From: Fimbriimonadales bacterium
Lineage (GTDB): Bacteria; Armatimonadota; Fimbriimonadia; Fimbriimonadales; GBS-DC
Length of the DNA stretch: 64,000 bases
Assembly (NCBI GenBank): GCA_026003075.1
Contig: BPGO01000002.1
Span: forward strand, 186,001-250,000
Reading direction: 5' to 3'
Positions within the stretch are counted from its first letter, which is position 1, and each line of letters begins with the position of its first letter. A program made the translations under genes and the position numbers. The notes under the pieces were generated by a model that was not told the DNA's origin, ran no database searches, and saw only the letters and a list, made by a program, of their open reading frames with translations. Below, one piece after another: positions 42,843 to 51,721 of the stretch.

Positions 42843-43598
42843 ATGAAACTCACGACCCTGCAACAGGCTGAAGAATATGTGCGGCGTGGGCGCTTGAAGC
42901 AAGCGGTGCGGGTGCTGCGACGCGCTGTAGAGTCGGGGGATGCCCCGTTGGAGTATTACCTCCGCCTCGCCGATGTGTATCGCCTGCAGGAGAACTGGAA
43001 CGGTGCGATTGAAGCGATGCGTGCTGCTGTGCAGTGTGCCCCCCACGCTGTGCCTGTGCGTGAACGACTGGTTGAACTGCTCATCGAAAGCGGGCGACTG
43101 GCGGAAGCCGTCTCCGAATGCCGACGCTGGCTCCGTGAAACGCCCAACCACCCCGTTCCCCTGGAGCATCTGCTCGATGCCTACTGGCAATCGATGGACT
43201 ATGAGCATGCTCTCCAGGTCGCCAACCAGCTGGTGATGCTCCAACCGCAGTCGGCGCACTATCGCTTACGCCGTGCGCGCCTACTGGACAACCTCGGACG
43301 GTACGCCCAAGCGATTAGCGATTACGAACACCTCGTGTTCGACCTCTCCACCCCGGTGGAGGTGATGGTTTGGGCAATTACCGAGCTGGAACGGCTGGAC
43401 ACGACGCAGATGGAGATGGTGTTGCACCTTGTGGCAGAAGACACCCTCTTCCGCCTCAAGTTTTTGCGCGACCCTGTCGGCGCGGCGCGCGAGCGTGGGT
43501 TCGTGTTCAGTCGTGTCGGTGAGCAGATGCTGCGGGTTGTTCCGAACGCCGTGCGCGAAATGCCGAAACCAGTCCGTCGCTATGCCGACTATAACTGA
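42843..43598 (+). CDS. TPR-repeat protein upstream of folP
   Basis: A 251-residue soluble helical protein with several TPR-like units, for example AEEYVRRGRLKQAVRVLRRA, YYLRLADVYRLQENWNGAIE and LLDAYWQSMDYEHALQ. The C-terminal 70 residues are not clearly TPR. No enzymatic domain is seen; it is likely an adaptor. The ATG at 42843 is preferred because GGAGAG precedes it; a GTG four codons upstream contains that site. TATAAT at 42803-42808 is a probable -10 box. Its last 17 nt overlap the start of folP. Confidence 0.78.
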   Translation: MKLTTLQQAEEYVRRGRLKQAVRVLRRAVESGDAPLEYYLRLADVYRLQENWNGAIEAMRAAVQCAPHAVPVRERLVELLIESGRLAEAVSECRRWLRETPNHPVPLEHLLDAYWQSMDYEHALQVANQLVMLQPQSAHYRLRRARLLDNLGRYAQAISDYEHLVFDLSTPVEVMVWAITELERLDTTQMEMVLHLVAEDTLFRLKFLRDPVGAARERGFVFSRVGEQMLRVVPNAVREMPKPVRRYADYN

Positions 43599-44439
43599 GC
43601 GCTTGCGTCCTATTCAAGAAGCCATCGGGCGACGCACTTTGGTGATGGGCGTTTTGAACGCCACGCCCGACAGCTTCTACGATGGCGGTCGCTATGCCAC
43701 GCTGGACGCCGCGCTCGCCCACGCCGAGCAGATGCTCGAAGAAGGCGCGGACATTCTGGACATCGGCGGCGAGTCGACCCGCCCTGGCGCCGACCCTGTG
43801 CCCGAAGCCGAGGAGATTCGACGCGTCGTCCCTCTCATCGAGGCGATTGTGGCACGCTATCCCGATGCCGTTCTCTCAGTCGACACGACCAAAAGCCGCG
43901 TGGCGCAACACGCACTCCAAGCAGGCGCGTGCATCATCAACGACATCAGCGGCGCCACCTTTGATCCTCGCATGTTGGAACTTGCTGCGCACACAGGCGC
44001 GCTGATCGTGCTGATGCATATCCGAGGCGCCCCCAAAACGATGCAGCAGAACCCCGTCTACGACGATGTGGTGGCAGAGGTGCGCGCCACGCTCCATGCC
44101 CATGCGCGCCGCGCGTTGGAGGCAGGCATCCCCAAAGAGCGTATCTGGCTTGACCCCGGTATCGGATTCGGGAAGACGGTGGAGCATAACCTTCAGTTGT
44201 TGCGGGGATTGCCCGAACTTCGCGCCCTCGATTTCCCAATTCTGGTGGGCACCTCGCGTAAGTCATTCATCGGGCACATTCTGGGCGGACTGCCCCCTCA
44301 AGAGCGACTGGAGGGCACCCTGGCGACGCTGGCGCTCGCCGTCGCATGGGGCGCAGACATCGTGCGCGTACACGATGTGCAAGCAGCGGTTCGAACCGTC
44401 AAAATCGCGGATGCCCTGTGTAGAAGGTATACTCCGTAG
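43582..44439 (+). CDS. folP: Dihydropteroate synthase
   Basis: A 285-residue enzyme joining p-aminobenzoate to hydroxymethyl-dihydropterin diphosphate in folate synthesis. All key motifs are in place: MGVLNATPDSFYDGGRY, DILDIGGESTRPGADPV, LSVDTTKSRVA, IINDISGATFD, DPGIGFGKTVEHN and VGTSRKSFIGHILGG. The start ATG at 43582 lies inside the end of the TPR gene, implying coupling. The next enzyme-pathway gene, folK, is far away at 51175. Confidence 0.96.
   Translation: MPTITERLRPIQEAIGRRTLVMGVLNATPDSFYDGGRYATLDAALAHAEQMLEEGADILDIGGESTRPGADPVPEAEEIRRVVPLIEAIVARYPDAVLSVDTTKSRVAQHALQAGACIINDISGATFDPRMLELAAHTGALIVLMHIRGAPKTMQQNPVYDDVVAEVRATLHAHARRALEAGIPKERIWLDPGIGFGKTVEHNLQLLRGLPELRALDFPILVGTSRKSFIGHILGGLPPQERLEGTLATLALAVAWGADIVRVHDVQAAVRTVKIADALCRRYTP
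44426..44433 (+). promoter_or_regulatory. GGTATACT box inside the end of folP, before pyrC
   Basis: GGTATACT overlaps the last codons of folP and lies 33 nt before the pyrC ATG (44467), so pyrC may have its own promoter. Confidence 0.4.
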
Positions 44440-44466
44440 CGGTGCAACAGGCAGGACAAACAAGCG

Positions 44467-45753
44467 ATGGGGAACTACTGTCTTAAAAACGGGCGCATCC
44501 TCGACCCTGCAACCCAGTTAGATACTTACGCCGACCTGCGCATTCGTGGTGGTCGTATCGCTGAAATCAGCACAGAACTCTCCCCGGAAGCGGGCGAAAC
44601 TCTTATCGACTGTACAGACTGCTGGATTGCGCCGGGGCTGGTCGATATCCATGTGCATCTGCGCGAGCCGGGGCAGAGCCATAAAGAGACCTTGCAGACC
44701 GGGGGCGCCGCGGCGGTTGCGGGGGGCTTTACGAGCGTGTGCTGCATGCCGAACACCGACCCGCCGCTGGATAGCCCGACACTCGTGCGGGAGATTCGGG
44801 CAAGAGCCGAGCGCGAGTCGCCTTGTAAGGTATATGTGGCGGCGGCACTGACGCAAGGCATGCGCGGTGAGGTCCCTTGCGACTACCACGCGCTCAAACA
44901 AGCGGGCGCGGTCGCCTGCTCCGACGATGCATTCCCTGTGCAATCGGCGGAAGTGATGCGTCGTGCGATGCTCGGCTGCGCCGCCTATCGACTGCCCGTC
45001 GTGACTCACTGCGAGGATAAGACGCTTAGCGAAGGAGCCAGTATGCACGCGGGCGCGGTCAGTGCGCAATTGGGGCTGAAAGGCGCGCCTGCCTCTGCCG
45101 AGACCGTGCAGATTGCTCGGAACGCGCTCCTTGCACAAGAGACGGGATGTCATCTGCACATTCAACACCTTTCGACAGCGATGGGGGTGGAGCTGGTGCG
45201 CTTTTTCAAGGCGCAGGGGGTGCGTATCTCCTGCGAGGTCGCGCCGCATCACCTGTTATTGACCGATGTAGCGTGTGCTGAGTTCGATACGGATGCCAAG
45301 ATGAACCCACCTCTGCGTTCGGAAGCTGACCGCCTCGCGCTGGCGCAGGGGGTGCAACAGGGCGTGATCGATTGCATCGCGACCGATCACGCCCCGCACG
45401 CGCCGTTTGAGAAAGCCCACCCGTTTCCCACTGCGCCGTTCGGAATCGTCGGGCTGGAGACCGCTTTGGGGTGCATATTGCTCTGGAACAGCATGCTTGA
45501 CCAGCCCCTCACGCCGTTGCAGATTGTGGATTTACTCAGCACCGCGCCCACTCGCCTGATGGGGCTACCCGGAGGGACGCTTGCCGTCGGTGCGCCTGCG
45601 GATGTGGTGGTCATCGACCCGAACCTGCGCTGGACCGTAGACCCCTCGCGCCTGCAGTCCAAGAGCAAAAATACGCCGTTCAAAGGCTGGGAGCTGCTGG
45701 GCAAGGCGCGCTATACCTTCGTAGACGGCGTATTGGTACACGCTGCCAAATAA
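44467..45753 (+). CDS. pyrC: Dihydroorotase, class I
   Basis: A 428-residue zinc amidohydrolase that closes carbamoyl aspartate to dihydroorotate in pyrimidine synthesis. Metal-binding His-x-His is in DIHVHLREPGQSHKET; further ligands fall in LPVVTHCEDKTLSEGASM, LHIQHLSTAMGVEL and the catalytic IATDHAPHAPFEK. It is the long (class I) type common in Gram-positive and many deep-branching bacteria. No ribosome site is obvious. It is convergent with the Tricorn-like gene after a 19-bp gap. Confidence 0.96.
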   Translation: MGNYCLKNGRILDPATQLDTYADLRIRGGRIAEISTELSPEAGETLIDCTDCWIAPGLVDIHVHLREPGQSHKETLQTGGAAAVAGGFTSVCCMPNTDPPLDSPTLVREIRARAERESPCKVYVAAALTQGMRGEVPCDYHALKQAGAVACSDDAFPVQSAEVMRRAMLGCAAYRLPVVTHCEDKTLSEGASMHAGAVSAQLGLKGAPASAETVQIARNALLAQETGCHLHIQHLSTAMGVELVRFFKAQGVRISCEVAPHHLLLTDVACAEFDTDAKMNPPLRSEADRLALAQGVQQGVIDCIATDHAPHAPFEKAHPFPTAPFGIVGLETALGCILLWNSMLDQPLTPLQIVDLLSTAPTRLMGLPGGTLAVGAPADVVVIDPNLRWTVDPSRLQSKSKNTPFKGWELLGKARYTFVDGVLVHAAK

Positions 45754-45772
45754 TACTTGGGCAGTTGGGTGT

Positions 45773-47329
45773 TTATTTGGTCTCCTCGAACGCGCGCGGT
45801 TGCGGTAGCAATGGGTTCGGAATGTCCTTGCGCAGCACAACCGCCATCACGCGCATCCCCATCGGAAACGCCATTTCGAACTGCAGGTTGTCGGGCACGG
45901 GGTCGTAATCGCGCATCGAGATGAAGTAGAGCATCTCGCCGTCGGGATCCCACGCCGGGAGCACATCACGGAACTCAGGCTGGGTAATCGGGTGGATGGC
46001 GCCGGTTTCTGTATCGTAGATTTTGATGATGTGCGTGCGCTCGTTCGGGGCGAAACTATACGCCAGCCATCGTCCACATGGCGACCATGCGAACCCCTCA
46101 ATCATCCCGTACTCACTGCGCTCCACGAGTTGTAGCGTGCGCTGCTCGATATCGAAAAGATGCAGTTCGAACCGATGGTTGCTAAGCGCGATACGGTCGG
46201 CGGTCGGGCACACCTCCAGGCGGTAAGGGTGCCCAATATCGAACTCCTCGAAGCACGTGATGCCGTCGGGGGTATGTAGTTCCAGGCGCGGCTCACCGCT
46301 TGCGTCGGAGACCGTGATGATTCGTTTGCCGTCGTTTAGGAATCGGCTCAGGCGATAGCGCACGCCTTGCGGCTCACCGTGCTGAATGACCGCGCCTTCC
46401 CAGTTGCCCATCGTGAACGGCTTGCCGCGCACCGTGAGCAGGAGCGAATGCCCTTGGGGGTGAAGCGTATACTCTTGCAGGTACTTGTCGGTCTCCACGA
46501 ACTTGCGCTGTGCTTGGGTTCGCGGGCTGCGCAACTCCACCGGGATAAGGCGGTTCTCGCCCGTGGCTAAGTCCAGCACATACAAATCCGCGCCTGCGTG
46601 ATACACGATTCGCGTGCCGTCCGTGCTGGGGTAGCGCACATAGTACTCTTCGTGGTGGGTGTGGCGCTGCAGGTCGGAGCCGTCGGGCAAGCAGGAATAG
46701 ATATTCGCGATGCCCTCGTGGTCGGACACGAAGTAGATGCGCTCGCCAATCCACATAGGCGCTGTTAGGTCGCCGTTAGTGGGTTGGAAGCGCGTGAACT
46801 CGCCGTTGCCTGTGCGGTCAATCCAGAACACGCCTGCCGTGCCCCCGCGATAGCGTTTCCAACAGGCAGGATCGCCCGTGTGTCTGCCCAAGAGGATTGC
46901 ACCGTTGGGTCCGAAGCTGATATGGTTTGCCAAGCCGTAGGGGTACTGTGTGGGCAATCCGCCTTCGAGCGGGACGCGCCACAACACGACTTCACGCGGC
47001 GGGCGTCCCGCGGTACTGTTGTAGATGACCTCGTTGCCGTCGGGCGTCCAGCCGACGACCTCGACGCGCCCTGCGCCCTGATAGGTCAGACGGCGCGGCT
47101 CGCCCCCCTCTGCAGGCATCACATACACCTCAGGATGCCCTTCGTCCCGCGCCACAAAAGCAAGCCACTGACCATCAGGCGAATAGCGTGGCGTGAGAAC
47201 CGCGCTCAGGCTGGTGGTCAACCGCCGTGCAATCCCTCCTTCTACGGGAACCGTCCACAGGTCGTCCTCGCACACGAATGCAACCGTGTCGCCGCTAATG
47301 GTTGGATAGCGATAGTACCCTTGATGCAT
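45773..47329 (-). CDS. Tricorn-like beta-propeller protein lacking the protease half
   Basis: A 518-residue protein with strong resemblance to the N-terminal propellers of Tricorn protease: YYRYPTISGDTVAFVCEDDL, GGIARRLTTSLSAVLTPRYS, then repeated blades such as GRWLAYSFAPNER. Full Tricorn homologues exceed 1000 residues and continue with the rest of the second propeller, a PDZ domain and the C1/C2 domains carrying the catalytic Ser-His. This one ends soon after MRVMAVVLRKDIPNPLLPQP, in the middle of the second propeller, and the neighbouring pyrC leaves no space for the rest. It is either a decayed gene or a free-standing propeller. TATAAT lies 9 nt before the ATG. Confidence 0.82.
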   Translation of the reverse strand: MHQGYYRYPTISGDTVAFVCEDDLWTVPVEGGIARRLTTSLSAVLTPRYSPDGQWLAFVARDEGHPEVYVMPAEGGEPRRLTYQGAGRVEVVGWTPDGNEVIYNSTAGRPPREVVLWRVPLEGGLPTQYPYGLANHISFGPNGAILLGRHTGDPACWKRYRGGTAGVFWIDRTGNGEFTRFQPTNGDLTAPMWIGERIYFVSDHEGIANIYSCLPDGSDLQRHTHHEEYYVRYPSTDGTRIVYHAGADLYVLDLATGENRLIPVELRSPRTQAQRKFVETDKYLQEYTLHPQGHSLLLTVRGKPFTMGNWEGAVIQHGEPQGVRYRLSRFLNDGKRIITVSDASGEPRLELHTPDGITCFEEFDIGHPYRLEVCPTADRIALSNHRFELHLFDIEQRTLQLVERSEYGMIEGFAWSPCGRWLAYSFAPNERTHIIKIYDTETGAIHPITQPEFRDVLPAWDPDGEMLYFISMRDYDPVPDNLQFEMAFPMGMRVMAVVLRKDIPNPLLPQPRAFEETK

Positions 47330-47338
47330 AGCGCGAGG

Positions 47339-47346
47339 ATTATACC
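47339..47346 (-). promoter_or_regulatory. GGTATAAT box, 9 nt from the Tricorn-like start
   Basis: On the minus strand GGTATAAT is followed by 9 nt and ATG 47329. The box partly overlaps the gap after the SpoIID-like gene, which ends at 47350. Confidence 0.55.
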
Positions 47347-47349
47347 TTT

Positions 47350-49869
47350 TCAGCATCCCGAACCGAAGTTGAAAAGCACCACCAGCAAATCCGCATCGTC
47401 GACCGTGCCGTCGCGATTCACATCGGCTTGCGAGTCGTTCGAACCGAACGCGAACAGTACCATGAGCAGGTCGGCATCGTCGATAGTGCCATCCTGGTTC
47501 AGGTCGCCCGCTTTGAGTGTGAAGTTGAGCGTGATGAGATTGCTCAGGGTTGTGTTCTGTTGGGCGCACAGCCAGACGCCGTTGGGCGTGTTGATCTGTA
47601 CCTGCGCGGCGCCTGTCAGCGCGGTATCGAAGGCAAAACTCCCGTTGTTGCCCAGATTCAGGGTCACGGTCTCCTGCTGGCTGCCTGCTTGCACGGTGAA
47701 GCGCACAGGCGTCCCCTGCGGGTTGGCGACTCCTTCCAACGCAACTTGCCCTTGCACACGCACGGGCGACACGCTCAGCGTATTCGTGGCGAATGTGGCG
47801 GCGTAGGTGCTGTCGCCGCTGAACTCCGCACGCAGCGTCTGGTTTCCTAACGGGGCACTGAGCGGGATGGTGTAGCCCAGCGTCGCAACGCCCGCGCTAT
47901 TCGTCACGGCGGTACCCACAAGAACATCGTTCACCTTGAAGGTGATGGTGCGCCCGCTGAGGGGGGCATTGTCCAGCGACTGGCGCAGGGTGGCTTGAAG
48001 CGTAATCGCCTGTCCGCGTCGTCCACTGACCGCAGGCAGCGTGATACTCGTCGCTTGGCGAACCTCCATCGCACCCGCGAACACGCGATCGTCCACGATG
48101 AAGTCGCCCGTGTTAATCGTGTTGCTATTGTTGCGGTCGTACCAGAGCGCGGTCAAGACATCGTAGGCGCCTGCTGCGGCGTCGCTCGGCACCAGGAAGA
48201 ATCGGGCGCGGTTATTCGTGCCTTCGACAAGGCTTACCTTCAGGTCGCGCGATGGGTCGGAGAGCCATGCGCCTGTCCCCAGCCGAATCGACGCGCCGAG
48301 CATCACCTGAAAATCGTGAGTTGCGTTGATGGTGTAGCCCAGCGTCGCTTGGTTCCCTGTGCGCACGGGGTTGGGGCTTACAAGGAGGCTTTGAATGGCG
48401 GCGACGCCACCTTGCACCAGTTGGTATCCGCGTGGGGCGTAGTAGTGGCTCAGGATTTGTTGCCAGTTTTTCGTGCCGTAGCCGTGGAGGGGCGCGCTGC
48501 TGCTACACGCTTGACTGCTGGAGAGCCGTCTACCGGTAGCCCAGCGTGCGGAACCCCACTGACACATGCCGCGCCCGTGCCCGTTGAGCGCGAAGCCCGT
48601 ACACACGGGGTCGGCAATGCAGGGCCAACTGCTGCCCGTGCCCGAATAGCCGTTGCCGCAGCCCGCGTTGTTGTTCTCTGCGGAGTACTCCGCGCGTGCG
48701 ATGTTGCCTGCACTGGTGAGCAGCACATAGCGCGTCGTGGCGTCTACCGCCGCGTTGCCGTTGCTGCTCTGATTGCCCGTGAATACTTGGCATGAGGTGG
48801 AGTCGCAGATGTCGTAGGTGCTGTTGATGGGGCTATAGACGAACGAGACGCCGTAGCTGCGCACGGCGACCGCGCCCGCCTTGAGCGATTCCATGCCGGC
48901 AGGCGGATTCTCGCTCCCGAAGCGCACATTCCCCCAGCAAGCGTACCATTCGCTGGTAATCACGCCTTTACAATAGGTGTCGATGGTGTAGACCTCCACG
49001 CCGCCGGGGCAGTTCGTGCGCGAGGTGCAGTTGCGCCCTACTTTGATATACTTGGGCAGCACGATTGGCGCAGGCGCGGCAGGGGAGAAGTCGGATCCCC
49101 CCTCCGAATTGATCTCTGCGTGGGGGATGGGGATGGGAGACGACGGCTGATACTCGCACGCTTCACAGGGTTCGGTCGGCGTGTTCTCGCGATGACGCGG
49201 CGAGCGCATATCGCGCCGCTCGATGCCCGACCCCGCCTGCATCGTGAGGCGATAAATCCAGTCGCCCTCGCTCCACAGTTGCACATTCTCCAGCAGCAGG
49301 GTGCGATAGCCCACTTTTTCCAGCACGAGGGTAGCGAACGGCTGCGCCTTGCCCTGCAGGTCGCGGATGGGGAACTGCAGGAAGAACAGTCCCCGCGCGT
49401 CGGTGAGGGTCTCGCCCGCGTGGTTCACCACGCGCACGCGCACCCCTTCCAGCGGCTGCCCCGTCGCTTCGTCGACGGCGAAGCCCACCACTATCATCTG
49501 GTTCGGCTTGCGTTGCGCCCACAGGAAGCGCCAGTCGGTCTCCTGTGGGGGGACAAGGGGGTCTAAGTAGAATCGGTGGGGAGGTGTGGAGTCGCTGACC
49601 GTCAGCGTGGTGGTGATGGGATGATAGCCCTCCTGTAGCACATGCACACTATAGCCACCTTCGGGCAGGTACGCTGTCAGCCGCCCATCGGCTTGGGCAC
49701 GAAACGGATAGACCTGTCCCGTGGTCAGTTCTGTGAAGAGAACCTCGGCATTCAAGGCGCGCCCCGAAACCGAATCGTGAACGCGCAGGTCAACCCACTG
49801 CTGCGCCAGCATAACTCCCAGCGCGAACGATAAACTCAGACTGAGCAACCCTTTCAGCACGCTCTGCAT
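47350..49869 (-). CDS. Secreted SpoIID-domain protein with dockerin-like C-terminus
   Basis: An 839-residue exported protein. After a signal peptide (MQSVLKGLLSLSLSFALGVM) come two carboxypeptidase-regulatory-like beta domains (about 28-95 and 115-215). Next is a SpoIID/amidase-enhancer domain (about 270-470) with ESLKAGAVAVRSYGVSFVY and LNGHGRGMCQWGSARWA. Ig-like repeats (about 480-770) follow, then the Ca-binding pair GDLNQDGTIDDADLL and ADVNRDGTVDDADLL, ending FGSGC. SpoIID proteins cleave or help to cleave denuded glycan strands of peptidoglycan; here the domain is built into a long surface-type protein. GGTATACT lies 6 nt from the start codon. Confidence 0.87.
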   Translation of the reverse strand: MQSVLKGLLSLSLSFALGVMLAQQWVDLRVHDSVSGRALNAEVLFTELTTGQVYPFRAQADGRLTAYLPEGGYSVHVLQEGYHPITTTLTVSDSTPPHRFYLDPLVPPQETDWRFLWAQRKPNQMIVVGFAVDEATGQPLEGVRVRVVNHAGETLTDARGLFFLQFPIRDLQGKAQPFATLVLEKVGYRTLLLENVQLWSEGDWIYRLTMQAGSGIERRDMRSPRHRENTPTEPCEACEYQPSSPIPIPHAEINSEGGSDFSPAAPAPIVLPKYIKVGRNCTSRTNCPGGVEVYTIDTYCKGVITSEWYACWGNVRFGSENPPAGMESLKAGAVAVRSYGVSFVYSPINSTYDICDSTSCQVFTGNQSSNGNAAVDATTRYVLLTSAGNIARAEYSAENNNAGCGNGYSGTGSSWPCIADPVCTGFALNGHGRGMCQWGSARWATGRRLSSSQACSSSAPLHGYGTKNWQQILSHYYAPRGYQLVQGGVAAIQSLLVSPNPVRTGNQATLGYTINATHDFQVMLGASIRLGTGAWLSDPSRDLKVSLVEGTNNRARFFLVPSDAAAGAYDVLTALWYDRNNSNTINTGDFIVDDRVFAGAMEVRQATSITLPAVSGRRGQAITLQATLRQSLDNAPLSGRTITFKVNDVLVGTAVTNSAGVATLGYTIPLSAPLGNQTLRAEFSGDSTYAATFATNTLSVSPVRVQGQVALEGVANPQGTPVRFTVQAGSQQETVTLNLGNNGSFAFDTALTGAAQVQINTPNGVWLCAQQNTTLSNLITLNFTLKAGDLNQDGTIDDADLLMVLFAFGSNDSQADVNRDGTVDDADLLVVLFNFGSGC

Positions 49870-49875
49870 AACTCC

Positions 49876-49883
49876 AGTATACC
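49876..49883 (-). promoter_or_regulatory. GGTATACT box, 6 nt from the SpoIID-like start
   Basis: On the minus strand GGTATACT is followed by GGAGTT and the ATG at 49869. A leaderless message fits better than GGAG acting as a ribosome site at 2-nt spacing. Confidence 0.5.
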
Positions 49884-49898
49884 ACAGGTTTATGAGGT

Positions 49899-51203
49899 TT
49901 AGTCGCCGACACCCATAAACTCATCGACGAAGTGGGAAAGATGGCTATAGTAGCCCCAGGCGAAGGCGATTATGGCAATCCCTGTGGCGAGCAAACTCAT
50001 CAAGAACATCAGACGGAAAAAGGTGCGGGGTAGTTGGTGGAGGTTCGTCGTGGCGCGTTCGCGGTACCAGTTTGCGAGCGTCTGCAGCACTGTCGGCAGG
50101 TCGCCCGTTTGGACGCCCGTGCGCGCCATCATCACCTCCTCGATAGGAAATATCTGCGAGCGTTCCATCGCCGTATCGATATGCGCGGCGCCTTCTGCCC
50201 TCGCCAGTTCCACTTCGAGCAACGCTTCTGCGATTGTCCTATTAGGCACCGCGCTTGCCGCTAAGGTGTGCGCCGTTGCTGGATAGATCCCCGCCCGCGT
50301 CAGATATGCCAGATGGAACAGATACAGCTCCAGCGATTGGGCGCGTATCCAGTCGGCATAGGTGAAAACGCCCAAGCCGGTGAGGCGTAGGCGCGCTGCT
50401 AACCGCTCGCTGCCCGCTATGAGATAGCCCAGCAGCATCAGCGCGATCATAAAGAGCATTGCAGGTAAGCCGTAGCGTAGAAACGCTTTGCCGAAGCCGC
50501 CCAGAATGGCTTGAAGCGCCTCCGAAGTGGTATTGCCCACAAAATCACGCAGCCCCCACAGCAAACCGATGCCCAACGGCGCGATGAGCGGCAATAGCAG
50601 CACCGCATGCCACAAACAGCCCTGCGACAACAGCGACCACCGACGCACCACACGGTGTTGCTCGTAGTACTCAACGAGCCGATCCAGCATCTCGGGAAGG
50701 TAGCCCCCTTGCTCCGCAGCACGGAACGCGCCGACCACAAAAGCGGGAAACAGGTCGGGGAACTTCGTCATCGAGTCGGAAATCGCGATACCCTGCGCCG
50801 TGTCGCGTGCTATCTCGAGGCTGGCGCGTTGCAACCCCTTATGTGGCGTACGCTGGCTCAGGCTTTGAAACGCGTTCGCAGGTGTCATCCCTGCTTTGAG
50901 CATCGAGCGCAGCTGCATCAGCCACATTGCCATTCCGTGCGGTGAGACGCGGGAACGTTCCCAACTCCTGGGCGTGGCTTGCGCGTTGTGCTGTAATGAA
51001 CTGCCCCTGGTCACTGGGGCATTCTGCCTCAGCGCGTTTGTGGAAGGGGGAGCCGATACCTCTGCGGGCGCCATGGCTAACCTCACCACGCGCAACCCTT
51101 GCTGACCCAAAAGTTGCTGCGCCTGACGGACATCGGGCGCGTTCAGTTCCCCCGAAACCACGCGCCCTCCTGAATCAACCGCTTGATACCGAAAGATGGG
51201 CAT
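49899..51203 (-). CDS. Type II secretion/type IV pilus F-family inner-membrane protein
   Basis: A 434-residue GspF/PilC-like platform protein. It starts MPIFRYQAVDSGGRVVSGEL, the standard entry of the family. It has two T2SSF domains (about 95-215 and 290-415), each with the pattern QLRSMLKAGMTPANAFQSL or HLAYLTRAGIYPATAHTLAA, and three membrane helices. Between the N-terminus and first domain is a Ser/Thr/Gln-rich linker of about 50 residues. It would anchor an assembly ATPase for pili or secretion; other system genes are not in the window. Its first 29 nt overlap the end of folK. Confidence 0.9.
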   Translation of the reverse strand: MPIFRYQAVDSGGRVVSGELNAPDVRQAQQLLGQQGLRVVRLAMAPAEVSAPPSTNALRQNAPVTRGSSLQHNAQATPRSWERSRVSPHGMAMWLMQLRSMLKAGMTPANAFQSLSQRTPHKGLQRASLEIARDTAQGIAISDSMTKFPDLFPAFVVGAFRAAEQGGYLPEMLDRLVEYYEQHRVVRRWSLLSQGCLWHAVLLLPLIAPLGIGLLWGLRDFVGNTTSEALQAILGGFGKAFLRYGLPAMLFMIALMLLGYLIAGSERLAARLRLTGLGVFTYADWIRAQSLELYLFHLAYLTRAGIYPATAHTLAASAVPNRTIAEALLEVELARAEGAAHIDTAMERSQIFPIEEVMMARTGVQTGDLPTVLQTLANWYRERATTNLHQLPRTFFRLMFLMSLLATGIAIIAFAWGYYSHLSHFVDEFMGVGD

Positions 51204-51690
51204 CGTAGACGCGCACCTCTTGGTTCTGAACTTGTGGGTCGTTCAACCGCTCTTGCAGGGTCGTCCCGTCGGGCAAGATATAGTTCGGCGTCGTCTCCGC
51301 CAGCGGTATCAATACAAACGCTCGCTCGTACATACGCGGGTGGGGGATTGTGAGCGTCGGCGTGTCTAAAACCAGCTGGTCATACAAGATAATATCGATA
51401 TCGAGCGTGCGCGGCATCCACCGTCCTTCGGTGAAATTGCGCCCCAATTCGGCTTCCACAGTCTTGACCGCCTCCAGCAGCGCGTGAGGCGTCAACTCCG
51501 TCTCCGCCCACACCCCCAGATTCAGGTACAGTCGTGGGTCGGGTGTCTCGCCCACGGGAACCGTCTCATACACCCGCGAAATCTGATACGGGTAGACCCC
51601 GTGCGCTCGGAGACGGCGCACCCCTTCCTGCAGATTCTTCAGACGATCGCCCAGATTCGAGCCGAGGCTCAGATAGACCTTCGCCGCCAT
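51175..51690 (-). CDS. folK: HPPK: hydroxymethyl-dihydropterin pyrophosphokinase
   Basis: A 171-residue enzyme that pyrophosphorylates 6-hydroxymethyl-dihydropterin, the step just before FolP. Motifs: VYLSLGSNLGDRLKNLQEGV, SRVYETVPVGETPDP, and the signature RWMPRTLDIDIILYD followed by IPHPRMYERAFVLIPLAE. Start at ATG 51690 is fixed by family alignment and by GGTATAAT 9 nt upstream. The GspF-like gene begins within its 3' end. The dispersed repeat copy D lies just upstream. Confidence 0.95.
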   Translation of the reverse strand: MAAKVYLSLGSNLGDRLKNLQEGVRRLRAHGVYPYQISRVYETVPVGETPDPRLYLNLGVWAETELTPHALLEAVKTVEAELGRNFTEGRWMPRTLDIDIILYDQLVLDTPTLTIPHPRMYERAFVLIPLAETTPNYILPDGTTLQERLNDPQVQNQEVRVYDAHLSVSSG

Positions 51691-51699
51691 GCGTGTTGG

Positions 51700-51707
51700 A
51701 TTATACC
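51700..51707 (-). promoter_or_regulatory. GGTATAAT box, 9 nt from the folK start
   Basis: On the minus strand GGTATAAT is followed by 9 nt and ATG 51690; no Shine-Dalgarno sequence lies between. Confidence 0.6.
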
Positions 51708-51721
51708 CCTGAGCGTGTTCG

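Noticed and set aside
46784-47806. A 340-codon plus-strand frame
   Set aside because: Antisense to the Tricorn-like and SpoIID-like genes; its translation shows no family and has low-complexity stretches.
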